Source of the DNA: JANNHP01 sp031404455 | GTDB lineage: Bacteria; Planctomycetota; JAJSAM01; JAJVHW01 | Reading direction: 5' to 3' | Assembly (NCBI GenBank): GCA_031404455.1 | Contig: JANNHP010000335.1 | Coordinates: 1 to 44,540 of the forward strand | Length of the DNA: 44,540 bases | Shown: in pieces, positions 10,983 through 19,971 of the stretch | Layout: every line of letters starts with the position of its first letter | Position numbering within the stretch: the stretch's first letter is position 1 | Notes under the pieces: generated by a model | What the model was told of the DNA's origin: nothing | The model's input: only the letters and a program-made list of their open reading frames with translations | Databases searched by the model: none | Position numbers and translations under genes: made by a program

Positions 10983-12965
10983 TCAGTACGAGAGCTTCGT
11001 CCGGGAGAGCAGCATCTGGATCCGCGCCGAACGTGTCTCGCTGCGGCGGACGATCGTCACGTCGACGACGTTGCCGCCCGGCCCGAACGCGCCGAGGTCG
11101 AGCCCCTTCCCGGCGATCGTGATCGTGCCTTTCGCGTGGTCCACGACCACCTTCGTGATCCCGGGGGCCTTCGCCGTGTAGACGTAGGCGTCGCCCTTCC
11201 TGACGAACGAGGCCGAAGGGATGAGCGCAGACGTGTAGCTCGCGCCGAAGCAGATCGTCACGTCCTCGGCGGCGCCGGGCACGACCCCGTCGGTCGCGAA
11301 CTCCAGCGACAGCTTGAGCGCGTCCGCGCCGCCTCCCTTGATCGTCGCCGTCGCACCGCGCACGGCGAGCCCCGGCGTGACGAGACGGCGGGCTCCGCCG
11401 GCCGGGTTCACCGAGCCGTCGAGGTCGTAGAGATCGTTCCTGAAGTTGAAGGCGATCGGCGCGGCGGGATCGACCTTGCCGGTGAGGTCGCCGACCACCT
11501 TCACGCTGAAGGCCGCGTGCGAGAGGCCGTCCTTCTGCGGCGTCAGCTTCAGCGTGATCCCGCCCGCGCTGTAGATGAGGGAGCGGCCCTTGCGGACGAA
11601 CGCGGGGACGTCGAGGCGGAACCCGCCGATGTCGAACGTCGCCGGACGGTCGAAGTTGGCCGCCGCGGCGCCGGGTTCGAGCGTCCCCGACGCCGTGAGC
11701 GTGGATCTCTCCGGACGCGCGGCGTTCGGCTTCGCCTTGAACTTCGTCGATAGGAGGTACCCCGGCGTCGGCGGTGCGGGCGCATCGAGGTCGAACACGT
11801 ATGCCGCGCCCCGGGCGCTGCTGTTCCCGAGCGCGCCGGCGACGACCGTTCCACTCTCCACCGCGACGGAGATGCCGACCGCGTCGCCGTTCGCCGCATC
11901 CGTGGCCAGGAGCTTCGTCGTCTGCGTCCAGGTCGTGCCCGTCCGCCGGAAGATGTACGCGCTGCCCGGCGAGCCGATCCCGTCGCCCGACGGCCCGAGG
12001 CTGCCGATCACGGCCGTGTCGCCGTCGATCGCGACCGAGACGCCGAATCGGTCGCTGCTCCTGCCGTCCGATGCGGTCAGCTTCGCCTGCTGCGTCCACG
12101 TCGTGCCCGACCGCGTGAACACGTAGACCGCTCCCGCCTGCGAGTTCACGTAGCGCGCCCCCGCCACCACGGTGTCGCCCGAGATGTCAACCGCGCTGCC
12201 GAACTGGACCCCCGCCTCGGCGTCCGCGGCCGCGAGCACCGCCTGCTCGGTCCACGTCGTCCCGGCGCGCGTGAAGACGAAGACGACGCCCTGTTCGCCG
12301 CTCTTCCCGAAGTCCCCCACGACCGCGGTGTCGCCTGAGATCCCGACCGACCTGCCGAAGTAGTCGAACGTCGCGCCCTGCGGGTCCGTGAGCTTCGCTT
12401 CCTGCGCCCACGCCGTGCCCGTCCGCCGGAAGACGCGGGCCGCACCCTTCGCGGAGCCCGTGTTGCTCGCTCCGATGACCGCCGTGTCGCCGGAGATCGC
12501 GACCGATTCGCCGAACCGGTCGAAGACCGCCCCGTCCGGGGAGAAGAGCTCCGCCTCCTCGGTCCAGACCGATCCCGTCCGCTTGAAAACCTCGGCGCTG
12601 CCCGCGCTGACGCCCCCGGGAATCCCGAAGATCGCCCGGTCACCCTCGATCGCGACCGCGGTGCCGAACCGTCGATCGCCCCCGAAGTGCGCGGACGAGA
12701 ACTGCGCCTGCTGGGTCCAGGCTGTTCCGGTCTTCGTGAAGACGTAGGCCGCTCCGAGCCCGGCGTTCTTCGCGAACGCACCGACGACGGACGTGTCGCC
12801 CGAGACGGCGACCGCGACGCCGAAGCTGTCTCCGTCCGCGGCGTCCCCGGCCGTGAGCTTCGCGTTCTCCGTCCGAAGGGCGCCGACGCCGAACGCGACG
12901 CCCGCCGCGAGCGCGAGCAGGGCCGTCGCGCCGGCTGTGCGTCGGCCCGTGAACCTCGTGCGCAT
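10983..12965 (-). CDS. Secreted seven-repeat FG-GAP propeller protein (paralogue 1)
   Basis: A 660-residue exported protein with signal peptide (TAGATALLALAAGVAFGVG) and a strong Shine-Dalgarno (GAGGTGA) before the ATG. Seven repeats of about 50 residues follow, each with a core such as FGVAVAVSGDTSVVGA, then GAAYVFTKTGTAWTQQA. This is the FG-GAP type expected to make a seven-bladed beta-propeller. The seventh repeat is degenerate (VGISVAVESGTVVAGA). The last 265 residues hold a different module, apparently in two copies, each with a pattern like ASFVRKGDAYVYTAKAPGITK; the second ends in GKGLDLGAFGPGGN. The same architecture recurs in the gene at 25758-27719. It probably acts extracellularly or on the cell surface in binding; ligand unknown. 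It lies between a secreted metallopeptidase gene and another secreted protein gene on the same strand. Confidence 0.88.
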   Translation of the reverse strand: MRTRFTGRRTAGATALLALAAGVAFGVGALRTENAKLTAGDAADGDSFGVAVAVSGDTSVVGAFAKNAGLGAAYVFTKTGTAWTQQAQFSSAHFGGDRRFGTAVAIEGDRAIFGIPGGVSAGSAEVFKRTGSVWTEEAELFSPDGAVFDRFGESVAISGDTAVIGASNTGSAKGAARVFRRTGTAWAQEAKLTDPQGATFDYFGRSVGISGDTAVVGDFGKSGEQGVVFVFTRAGTTWTEQAVLAAADAEAGVQFGSAVDISGDTVVAGARYVNSQAGAVYVFTRSGTTWTQQAKLTASDGRSSDRFGVSVAIDGDTAVIGSLGPSGDGIGSPGSAYIFRRTGTTWTQTTKLLATDAANGDAVGISVAVESGTVVAGALGNSSARGAAYVFDLDAPAPPTPGYLLSTKFKAKPNAARPERSTLTASGTLEPGAAAANFDRPATFDIGGFRLDVPAFVRKGRSLIYSAGGITLKLTPQKDGLSHAAFSVKVVGDLTGKVDPAAPIAFNFRNDLYDLDGSVNPAGGARRLVTPGLAVRGATATIKGGGADALKLSLEFATDGVVPGAAEDVTICFGASYTSALIPSASFVRKGDAYVYTAKAPGITKVVVDHAKGTITIAGKGLDLGAFGPGGNVVDVTIVRRSETRSARIQMLLSRTKLSY

Positions 12966-13149
12966 CGGTCACCTCTCGGATCGCGCCCGTTCGTCCGACC
13001 GTCCCCGAGCTGGGGCGTGACCCGCGAGCGGCGGTCATCGTACGCGCGGGACGCCGGCCGCCCTCGGGTTGGGCCGGCACTGCGACCGCGACGGACGACG
13101 CCGCGAGCGGCGTGAGCCGCCCGACTCGACTCTCGCGGGGGCGGACGGC

Positions 13150-15594
13150 CTACTTCCGCGGAGGCGGTTTCACGAACCACACGATTTCGTGCGCGGTGTC
13201 GCTGCTGCGGATGTCGGTGACCCAGCAGCCGAACGTGCCGTCCGGCGAGACCGCTCCGGCCGGGCCATCGCCTTCGGGCCCGATGAGCGTGAGCTTGCCG
13301 GATCGGTCGATCCTCGACTGCGCGTCGATCGTGGGACGCGCCACGTACTGGCTGCGCACGCCATCCGCCTCGAACGTGTTGCGCCGCACGGAGTGCCTGA
13401 ACGAGTCCAGGGTGACCGCCCCGGAGCCGGAGAACGTCAATGCGTAGTCGTGGCCTGTCATCTGGAAGTCCGCGACGGTGAACTCGACGAAGGGCGGACC
13501 CGTGGTCCCCAGCACGGTGTAGGGGAACATCTCCGTGTCGAACGAGACGCCCCGGTACGCCCCCGTCACGAGGCCGTTGCCGAGTCCCGCGCCCTGGCGG
13601 ACGAGCACGAAGGCTTCGAGGTTCGCGTCGCTCGGATCCCGGTGCGTCCCGATCAGCACCGCGCCGCCCGGACCGGGGAAGAACCGGAACACCCCTCCGG
13701 AGTCCGGCCCCTTCGGCGGGATCGTCGCGAGCACCGTGCCCGCCGCCTCGACGACGAACGTGCCCGACGCGGAGAGCGATTCGAAGCGGACCGACGGGAT
13801 CCCGTCGCCCTCGACGTCGCTGGCGCGCGACGCCGCGTTCAGCGCGAACTTGCCGGCAGCGTCGAACACCCACGTGCCGATGGACTGCGACGACCGCGGG
13901 CGCACGCCCGCGTCGGGTCCCCGGTCGCTCGCGTCGACGCCCCAGCGCACGAGGTGGTACTTCCCGGCGAGAACTGCCGTCGTGAGCGGGAGCGTGTTCT
14001 TCCGGATGAAGAGGTTCGTCTCGACGCGGGGCTCCGCGGCGGTGTCGCGTCGGGCGACGATGAAGTTCCCGTCGCGGCTCGTCACGAGCGCAACCCCCAG
14101 GTTGTCCCCGAGCTCGACCGTCTGCCCGTCGACTCCGTACGTCCAGGTCGTCGAGAAGTCTGCCGGTCCGGAGGAGGACAGCAGCCTGCCGTCCAGGTGG
14201 TCGCCGTCGGCCGCGGTCGAGTTGTCGAACGAGAAGCTCCGGCGGGTGCCCGTGTAGAGGAAGACTCCGCCGCTCAGGAACGACGCCTCGCCGAACCCCA
14301 GGGAGAACTCGCGGCTGCGACTGTCCATCGACGCGTCCGGCCGAATCTCGGCGTCCAGGTTCAGCGCCCAGAATTGGTCCCCCCCTGCGGAGACCCCGAG
14401 CGGTTGCTGCCCGATCTGCGAGATCGCCACGAAAGTGGAGAACCCGTTCGCCTCCACCGTGACGGTGCGGCCCAGCACGTCGACCGACGCCGGCAGCCGG
14501 ATCGAGGACGAGCCGTCCTTCTCCACGACGAGCACGCGCAGGTCCTGCGGCGTCTCGCCGACGGGGATGCGCGCCGCGTCGTAGGGCACGACGACCCCTA
14601 CGGGGATGCCGAACTCGATTCCGGCAGGCCCGAGGAAGATCGAGGGTCCGCTCGCCTGGTCCGCGGCGTCCGTGGTCAACGGCGGCGCCGACGCGATCGT
14701 GATCGTGGTGTCGTCCTCGAGTGCTCCCGGCGGGATCGCCACCGCTGCGCCGTCGATGTCGCTCCCGGCGTCCGCGACCTCGACCGTGCCGCCCGTCGCG
14801 CCGACGTTCCGGACCACGACGGACTCGCCCCCCTGCGGACGGCCGAGCACGGCTCCGCGGCTGTCGATCTTCGCGGTCTTCACTTTCGGCGCCTTCACGC
14901 TGACGGTGACGGCAACGTCGCCGGTCGCGCCCGGATTGGTGACGTCGACCGAGAGATCCCCCGTTCCGCCCACCGACGACAGGACGACCGAGTGCGACGT
15001 GGACGTGAGCTTCCCCGTGGCCGCGAGATCGCGAGCGGCGCCGTCGCCTGAGAGCGTGCCGAAGCGCGGTGTGGCCTGACCGCCGCTCGCGGCCTTCGCC
15101 GTCAGCGTCACGCGGGAACCGGGCGGCGCGGAGAAGACGAACGGCACGTCGCCGGCCGCGGGGACCGTGATCGTTCCCGAGAACCTCGAAGACGGCTTCC
15201 CGGTGAGTCGCAGCGAGTACTCGCCCGTCCCCGACGCGGAGATCTCGAGCCGGTACGCGCCGGTGGCGGCGAGCGGGAGGTTCCTGACGGCGAGTTTCTT
15301 CGCGCTCGCCGAGAGGAGCGCCGCCGGGATCGCGAGTTCGACGTCGCCCGCGTCGAAGAGGTGCGCGGCGAACGCCAGGTGCGCGCCCTTGCCGGCCGTC
15401 GCCTGGAAGCTGACGAGCGTGCCCTTGGTTGCGTCGAAGCGGTACGTCTCCACTTCGCCCGCGGGCAGGAACGTGCCCTTCGCGCTGAGTGCGAGGGGAA
15501 CCTCGACGTCGATGCCGGCAGCCGCCTTCGTGGCGGCGAGCGCGCCGATCGCCGTCGCGAACACGATGTGCGACACGACGCGGGACTGAGCCAT
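13150..15594 (-). CDS. Large secreted multi-module protein (PPC-like, ZU5-like, triplicated C-terminal module)
   Basis: An 814-residue secreted protein. The ATG at 15594 is chosen because GGAGG stands just upstream and a signal peptide follows (VVSHIVFATAIGALAATKAA). Residues about 30-130 resemble a bacterial pre-peptidase C-terminal (PPC) beta domain (GEVETYRFDATKGTLVSFQA, GAYRLEISASGTGEYSLRL). A second, more diverged copy spans about 140-250. A ZU5-like segment follows (VAIPPGALEDDTTITI, then GPAGIEFGIPVGVVVPYDA), about 265-390. The last 375 residues contain three loosely similar units starting near 440, 541 and 675, each with aromatic strands and a Gly/Asp turn. No catalytic motif is evident. 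Likely an extracellular or surface structural/adhesive protein; function unknown. It is flanked by the kinase-FGE gene upstream and the FG-GAP gene downstream. Confidence 0.82.
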   Translation of the reverse strand: MAQSRVVSHIVFATAIGALAATKAAAGIDVEVPLALSAKGTFLPAGEVETYRFDATKGTLVSFQATAGKGAHLAFAAHLFDAGDVELAIPAALLSASAKKLAVRNLPLAATGAYRLEISASGTGEYSLRLTGKPSSRFSGTITVPAAGDVPFVFSAPPGSRVTLTAKAASGGQATPRFGTLSGDGAARDLAATGKLTSTSHSVVLSSVGGTGDLSVDVTNPGATGDVAVTVSVKAPKVKTAKIDSRGAVLGRPQGGESVVVRNVGATGGTVEVADAGSDIDGAAVAIPPGALEDDTTITIASAPPLTTDAADQASGPSIFLGPAGIEFGIPVGVVVPYDAARIPVGETPQDLRVLVVEKDGSSSIRLPASVDVLGRTVTVEANGFSTFVAISQIGQQPLGVSAGGDQFWALNLDAEIRPDASMDSRSREFSLGFGEASFLSGGVFLYTGTRRSFSFDNSTAADGDHLDGRLLSSSGPADFSTTWTYGVDGQTVELGDNLGVALVTSRDGNFIVARRDTAAEPRVETNLFIRKNTLPLTTAVLAGKYHLVRWGVDASDRGPDAGVRPRSSQSIGTWVFDAAGKFALNAASRASDVEGDGIPSVRFESLSASGTFVVEAAGTVLATIPPKGPDSGGVFRFFPGPGGAVLIGTHRDPSDANLEAFVLVRQGAGLGNGLVTGAYRGVSFDTEMFPYTVLGTTGPPFVEFTVADFQMTGHDYALTFSGSGAVTLDSFRHSVRRNTFEADGVRSQYVARPTIDAQSRIDRSGKLTLIGPEGDGPAGAVSPDGTFGCWVTDIRSSDTAHEIVWFVKPPPRK

Positions 15595-15613
15595 CTCTCG
15601 CCTCCTCGGGCCC

Positions 15614-15659
15614 GCATCCCTGCGGGATGCAACAGGTCGGACCGCCCCTCGGCGGGCGG
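15614..15659 (-). terminator. Two small hairpins downstream of the kinase gene
   Basis: Between the stop of the kinase-FGE gene (15707) and the start of the next minus-strand gene (15594) lie two inverted repeats. CCGCCC/GGGCGG lies at 15642-15647 and 15654-15659, and GCATCCC/GGGATGC, with a three-base loop, lies at 15614-15620 and 15624-15630. Neither is followed by a T-run, so they may attenuate or process the transcript rather than terminate it. Confidence 0.35.
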
Positions 15660-15706
15660 ACTGTACCACGGGACGGGGAGCGCGCGCCGCGACTGGGATT
15701 GCCGAG

Positions 15707-18118
15707 TCAGAGGCTCCTCGCGCAACGCAGGCCGCTCAGGGGCGAACGATTGCCCGGCTCGCCCGTGTTGCGATCGAAGCAGCGCAGGTGTTCGAGGAAG
15801 TTGAGCCACGAGCCCCCGCGGAGCACGCGCGACAGGCGCCGCTCGTCGAACCACGAGTCCGTCCAGTCCCATGAACTCCCGGCCGCATCCACCATGCCGT
15901 AGACCGACGTCGCCGTGGGGAAGGTGCCCACCGGTTCCGGCTGCGGGAGCTCCTCGCGGGAGTCCCGGCACTTCCCGAGACTCGCGTCCTCGACATCGCC
16001 CCAGGGGAATCTCCGCCCGTCGACGCCGCGGGCAGCCTTCTCCCGCTCCTCCTCCGACGGAAGGCGCCACTCGCGGCCCGTCGCCCTCGACTTCCACTCG
16101 CAGTAGGCGACCGCGTCGTACCAGGAGACCCCGGCGACCGGGAGCAGCCGATCGAAGTCCGGCCCGTGCGCTCGCAGACACCGCTCGCGCGTAGGGCCCT
16201 CGCAGTTGTTCGGGAGCGCCCGCCAGACGCCGTCCGCGCCGCGCTCCATGTACGGGCCGTCGCCCGACGTCCCCGGACAGAGCTTCTTCGCGGCGTCGAG
16301 TCCCGCGTCCCGCTCCGTCGACGCGAGGAACTCCGCCCAGTCGCCGAACGTCACCGGGGAGGTCGCGATCGCGAAGTCGGGAAGATCGACGACGCGCGTG
16401 TCTCTTCCGTCGCCGTAGATGAACGGCCCGCCGGGCACGTAGACGAACCCCTCGCCGATCTGCTGCCGCGTCCTCTGCCTCACCCGGCCTCGCCAGATCC
16501 GGTTCCGCCGGATGTGCACCGGGTAGCGGACGTCGGGGAAGCCCGTGCGCCGCAGGGTCGCGAGGTAGCTGCCCATCGGGAGCGGCAGCGGCCCGAGAGG
16601 CGTCGCTCCGAGGTCGCGCTCCGGGCCGGCCACGTAGAACCCGTCGCGATCCTCGAACCGGATCAGCGAGACCGCAGCGCCCGGCGGATCGCCGGCGAGT
16701 TCCAGCGACCCGTCGCCCGCGAGGTAGGCGGCGAGGGGACCGTCGTCGTATCGGCGCACCATGGTCTCGGCGTGCGCGGCGTCGTCCGCGGCGCCGCGAC
16801 TCTCGGCGTCGTCGAGGCGGCCGCGCCACAGGTCCGCGAGCACGGCACGCGCACCCGCGTTGTCGGGCTCCGCGAGGAGCGCTCCCTCCAAGAGCTTGGT
16901 GGTCTCCGCGAACGCCATGGCGACGGCGCGCCGCGCGTCCACCACGGCACGCCGGGCGTCGAGGAGACGCCGCTTCTCCGGGAGCGTCTGCCACGCCTTG
17001 AAGTTCGATTCCTCGTCCGTCACCGCGCGTTCCGCGGCGTCGATCGAGCGCGTCGCCGCGACGTACCGGGCCATCGCCGCCCGGCCGTGCGCCGAGAGCC
17101 CTTCGGCCTCCCGGTGCCGCCGCTCCTTCTCCGCGCGGCCGTCGAGCCAGTTCCGCAGTTCCCCGGCCATCGCGCGCGCCGTCGCCGGCCGCGCCGCCGG
17201 GTCCATCGCCATCGCGCGCCTCGAGATCGCAGCGAGCGACTCCGGCACCGGACGCCGCGGGTTGCGAGACTCCACGGCCGGGAACCTGCCGCCGGCGACC
17301 TCGAGGATGAGCGCTACGCCCGTGCCTTCGAACGCCGGATGGAGCGTCAGCATCTCGTAGAGGATCGTCCCGAGCGCGTACACGTCGCTGCGCCGGTCGA
17401 GCGGTTCGCCCCGCGCCTGCTCAGGGCTCATGTACGGGATCGTCCCCTTCACCGTGCCGAACTGCGTCTTCAGGGGCTGGTCCGTCGCGACCGTGCGGAC
17501 CGCGTCCTCGCCGGTCTCGTCGCCGTCGATCTCCGCGCCGACCTTCGCGATCCCCCAGTCCATCACGTGGACCTCGCCGTAGGCACCGAGCATGATGTTG
17601 TCCGGCTTCAGGTCCCGGTGCAGCACGCCCTTCTCGTGGGCGAAGTGCACCGCTTCCGCGATCCGCTCGAGCACCGTGATCAGCCGGTGCAGGCTGTACT
17701 CCTGACGCACCTCCTTGACGCCGAGCAGGAGCTTCTTCAGGAGCGAGGAGAGGGTGTCCCCCCGGACGACCTTCATCGTGAAGTAGACCTTCCCGTCGGG
17801 CGTCGTCCCCACGTCGTGGACCGGCGGGATGCCCGGGTGCTCGAGCTGCGACGTCGCCTGGGCTTCCGCGACGAACCGCCGTTTCGTCGCCGCGTGCTCC
17901 GCGTACTCGGGGCGCAGCACCTTCATCGCCACGTCGCGCAGCAGATCATTGTCGCGGACGAGCATGACGGTGCCCATCCCGCCCTCGCCGATCGAGCCGA
18001 GCCTGGCGTACTTCTCCGCGGCGGGGACGAAGTCGGCCACAACGCCCGCACCGGCCCCCGTTCCGCCGTCGTCACCGATCTCCGCCACGACGCTGCGACG
18101 TCCGAACGCGATGTCCAT
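15707..18118 (-). CDS. Ser/Thr protein kinase fused to an FGE/SUMF1-like domain
   Basis: An 803-residue protein. The kinase domain (about 36-335) has a glycine loop GEGGMGTV (44-51), Lys66 in AMK, HRDLKPDN with catalytic Asp169, DWG in place of DFG, and SPEQARGE in the activation segment, so it should be active. A helical, probably coiled-coil stretch (about 340-470) and a short PEGA-like beta segment (FYVAGPERDLGATPLGPLPL) follow. From about 558 to the end lies a formylglycine-generating-enzyme-type domain (FVYVPGGPFIYGD, WYDAVAYCEW, WRLPSEEEREKAA, FPWGD, VLRGGSWLNF). No transmembrane helix is seen between the domains, so both would be cytosolic. In such fusions the FGE-like part is usually thought to bind rather than modify. 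Substrates are unknown. Three genes for secreted proteins follow on the same strand. Confidence 0.93.
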   Translation of the reverse strand: MDIAFGRRSVVAEIGDDGGTGAGAGVVADFVPAAEKYARLGSIGEGGMGTVMLVRDNDLLRDVAMKVLRPEYAEHAATKRRFVAEAQATSQLEHPGIPPVHDVGTTPDGKVYFTMKVVRGDTLSSLLKKLLLGVKEVRQEYSLHRLITVLERIAEAVHFAHEKGVLHRDLKPDNIMLGAYGEVHVMDWGIAKVGAEIDGDETGEDAVRTVATDQPLKTQFGTVKGTIPYMSPEQARGEPLDRRSDVYALGTILYEMLTLHPAFEGTGVALILEVAGGRFPAVESRNPRRPVPESLAAISRRAMAMDPAARPATARAMAGELRNWLDGRAEKERRHREAEGLSAHGRAAMARYVAATRSIDAAERAVTDEESNFKAWQTLPEKRRLLDARRAVVDARRAVAMAFAETTKLLEGALLAEPDNAGARAVLADLWRGRLDDAESRGAADDAAHAETMVRRYDDGPLAAYLAGDGSLELAGDPPGAAVSLIRFEDRDGFYVAGPERDLGATPLGPLPLPMGSYLATLRRTGFPDVRYPVHIRRNRIWRGRVRQRTRQQIGEGFVYVPGGPFIYGDGRDTRVVDLPDFAIATSPVTFGDWAEFLASTERDAGLDAAKKLCPGTSGDGPYMERGADGVWRALPNNCEGPTRERCLRAHGPDFDRLLPVAGVSWYDAVAYCEWKSRATGREWRLPSEEEREKAARGVDGRRFPWGDVEDASLGKCRDSREELPQPEPVGTFPTATSVYGMVDAAGSSWDWTDSWFDERRLSRVLRGGSWLNFLEHLRCFDRNTGEPGNRSPLSGLRCARSL

Positions 18119-18156
18119 GGCGGGCCCCTCCGTCGTGCGGAGGGCGATGCTACACA

Positions 18157-18885
18157 GTGCGCCGCTGGCGCTGTCGCGCCGATCAGGCGGAACCGCGAAC
18201 CCGCGGGAGCCGGGGCCGGTCCCGCTGGCTCATCGAGAACAGCAAGGACTTCGCGAAGCGGATCTCGTTCGTCGCGCGATCGAAGGAAGAGGAGGGCCGC
18301 GTCCTCCTCGCGATCCCCACGCGCGAGCGACTGGAACGGGTGCTGCGCCGCGTGCTCGACGAGGAGGAGTTCCTGTTGCCGTTCGGCGTGCGCTCCGTGT
18401 CGCGCGCGCACCGCGACCGTCCGTTCGTGTGCAACGTCGGCGGCCGGGAACTGCGCGTCGGCTACGAGCCCGCAGAGGGGCGGACCAGTCTCTTCGGCGG
18501 CAACTCGAACTGGCGCGGCCCCATCTGGCTTCCGATGAACTACCTGCTCGTCGAGGCGCTGGAGCGCTACCACCGCTCCTACGGCGACGACCTCATGGTC
18601 GCGATGCCGACCGGGATCGGCCGCAGGATGAACCTCCTCGACGTCTCGCAGGAGATCTCGCGGCGTCTGTCGTCGCTCTTCCTGCGAGGCGCCGACGGCA
18701 AGCGGCCCTGCCACCTGGCGCCCCCGGGCGGACTGAGCACCGACCAGGCGGACGAACGCGTGCTCTTCCACGAGTACTTCGACGGCGACACGGGACGCGG
18801 CCTCGGTGCTTCGCACCAGACCGGCTGGATGTCGCTGGTCGTCCGACTGCTCGAGCGCAGGGCCGCCGTCGCGGACGAGGCGTGA
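18157..18885 (+). pseudogene. C-terminal fragment of an MGH1/GH63-like glucosidase
   Basis: From about codon 24 (SRWLIENSKDFAKR) to the TGA at 18885 the translation closely follows the C-terminal end of large bacterial glucosidases with an (alpha/alpha)6 MGH1/GH63-like domain. Signature stretches are GNSNWRGPIWLPMNYLLVEA, YGDDLMVAMPTG, LFHEYFDGDTGRGLGA and SHQTGW. Such enzymes are normally about 870-900 residues; only about 220 remain, and the first residues here (MRRWRCRADQAEPR) match nothing in the family and lie in the upstream region of the divergent kinase gene. So the front three quarters have been lost, or the contig is mis-joined here at about 18226. The fragment itself has no frameshift or stop. 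Its position next to gnd and pgi suggests that the intact gene belonged to a sugar-catabolism cluster. Confidence 0.8.
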
Positions 18886-18914
18886 CGGGAACCCGGAACA
18901 GCCGACGGACTACG

Positions 18915-19928
18915 TCACGCCTTCTTCTCCTCGTGTCCGCCGAAGGCGTGGCGCATCGCGGACAGGACCTTGTCCGCGTAGTCGGCGTTGCCGCGCGACG
19001 AGAAGCGCTCGTAGAGAGCCGAGGTCAGCACCGGCGACGGGACGCCCTCGTCGATCGACGCGAGGATCGTCCAGCGACCCTCGCCCGAGTCGGAGACGCG
19101 GCCCGAGAAGGCGCCGAGCGCCGGGTCCTTCGCGAGCGCCCCGGCGGTGAGGTCGAGGAGCCACGAGCCGACGACGCTGCCGCGCCGCCAGACCTCGGCG
19201 ACATCGGCGAGGTCGAACTCGTACTGGTAGTGCTCCGGGCAGCGCAGCGGCGTCGTCTCGGCGTCCACCGCGTGCGTGGCCTTCCCGATCGAGGCGCCGC
19301 GCAGGATGTTGAGTCCCTCGGCGTACGCCGCCATCAGTCCGTACTCGATGCCGTTGTGGACCATCTTGACGAAGTGCCCCGCGCCGCTCGGTCCGCAGTG
19401 GAGGTAGCCGTGCTCCGCGGTCCCGCCCTTGCCCTCGCGGCCCGGTGTGCGCGGCGCGGAGTCCGCCCTGGGCGCGAGCGCGGCGAAGATCGGGTCGAGG
19501 CGCTGCACGATCGCCGTCTCGCCGCCGATCATCTGGCAGTAGCCGCGCTCGAGCCCCCAGACGCCGCCGCTCGTGCCGGCGTCCACGTAGTGGATGCCCT
19601 TCGCCGCGAGATCCTTCGCGCGCCGGATGTCGTCCACGTAGTGCGAGTTCCCGCCGTCCACGATGACGTCGCCGCGCGCGAGGTGCGGCACGAGCGCGGC
19701 GACCGTCGCGTCCACCGCAGCCGCGGGGACCATGAGCCAGATCGCCCGCGGAGTCTCGAGCTTCGCCGCGAGCTCCGCGAGCGACGCGGCGCCCGTCGCG
19801 CCCTCGCTCACGAGTCCCGGCACGGCCCTCTGCGACCGCTCCCAGACGACGCAGCCGTGGCCCGCGCGCAAGAGGCGCCGCACCATGTTCCCGCCCATCC
19901 TGCCGAGTCCGATCATCCCGATCTGCAT
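18915..19928 (-). CDS. gnd: 6-phosphogluconate dehydrogenase, short form
   Basis: A 337-residue enzyme, about 300-340 residues being usual for the short YqeC/GntZ-type decarboxylating 6-phosphogluconate dehydrogenases as opposed to about 470 for the long form. It oxidises and decarboxylates 6-phosphogluconate to ribulose 5-phosphate; short forms often prefer NAD+. The Rossmann fingerprint is GLGRMGGNM (8-16), with DVIVDGGNSHYVDD for substrate binding, DAGTSGGVWGLERG, and the catalytic GPSGAGHFVKMVHNGIEY with its Lys and Asn. The ATG is preceded by AGGAGGAATTC, a strong ribosome site. It lies 43 bases downstream of pgi on the same strand and is probably cotranscribed, linking glycolysis and the pentose phosphate pathway. 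Confidence 0.95.
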   Translation of the reverse strand: MQIGMIGLGRMGGNMVRRLLRAGHGCVVWERSQRAVPGLVSEGATGAASLAELAAKLETPRAIWLMVPAAAVDATVAALVPHLARGDVIVDGGNSHYVDDIRRAKDLAAKGIHYVDAGTSGGVWGLERGYCQMIGGETAIVQRLDPIFAALAPRADSAPRTPGREGKGGTAEHGYLHCGPSGAGHFVKMVHNGIEYGLMAAYAEGLNILRGASIGKATHAVDAETTPLRCPEHYQYEFDLADVAEVWRRGSVVGSWLLDLTAGALAKDPALGAFSGRVSDSGEGRWTILASIDEGVPSPVLTSALYERFSSRGNADYADKVLSAMRHAFGGHEEKKA

Positions 19929-19971
19929 GACGAATTCCTCCTGCGTGTCGTAGGTCGATGGAGCGCCGCGG

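Noticed and set aside
11800..12900. Regular DNA-level similarity every ~150 bases, considered as a CRISPR or tandem DNA array
   Set aside because: It follows the FG-GAP protein repeats in frame; there are no short identical repeats with unique spacers.
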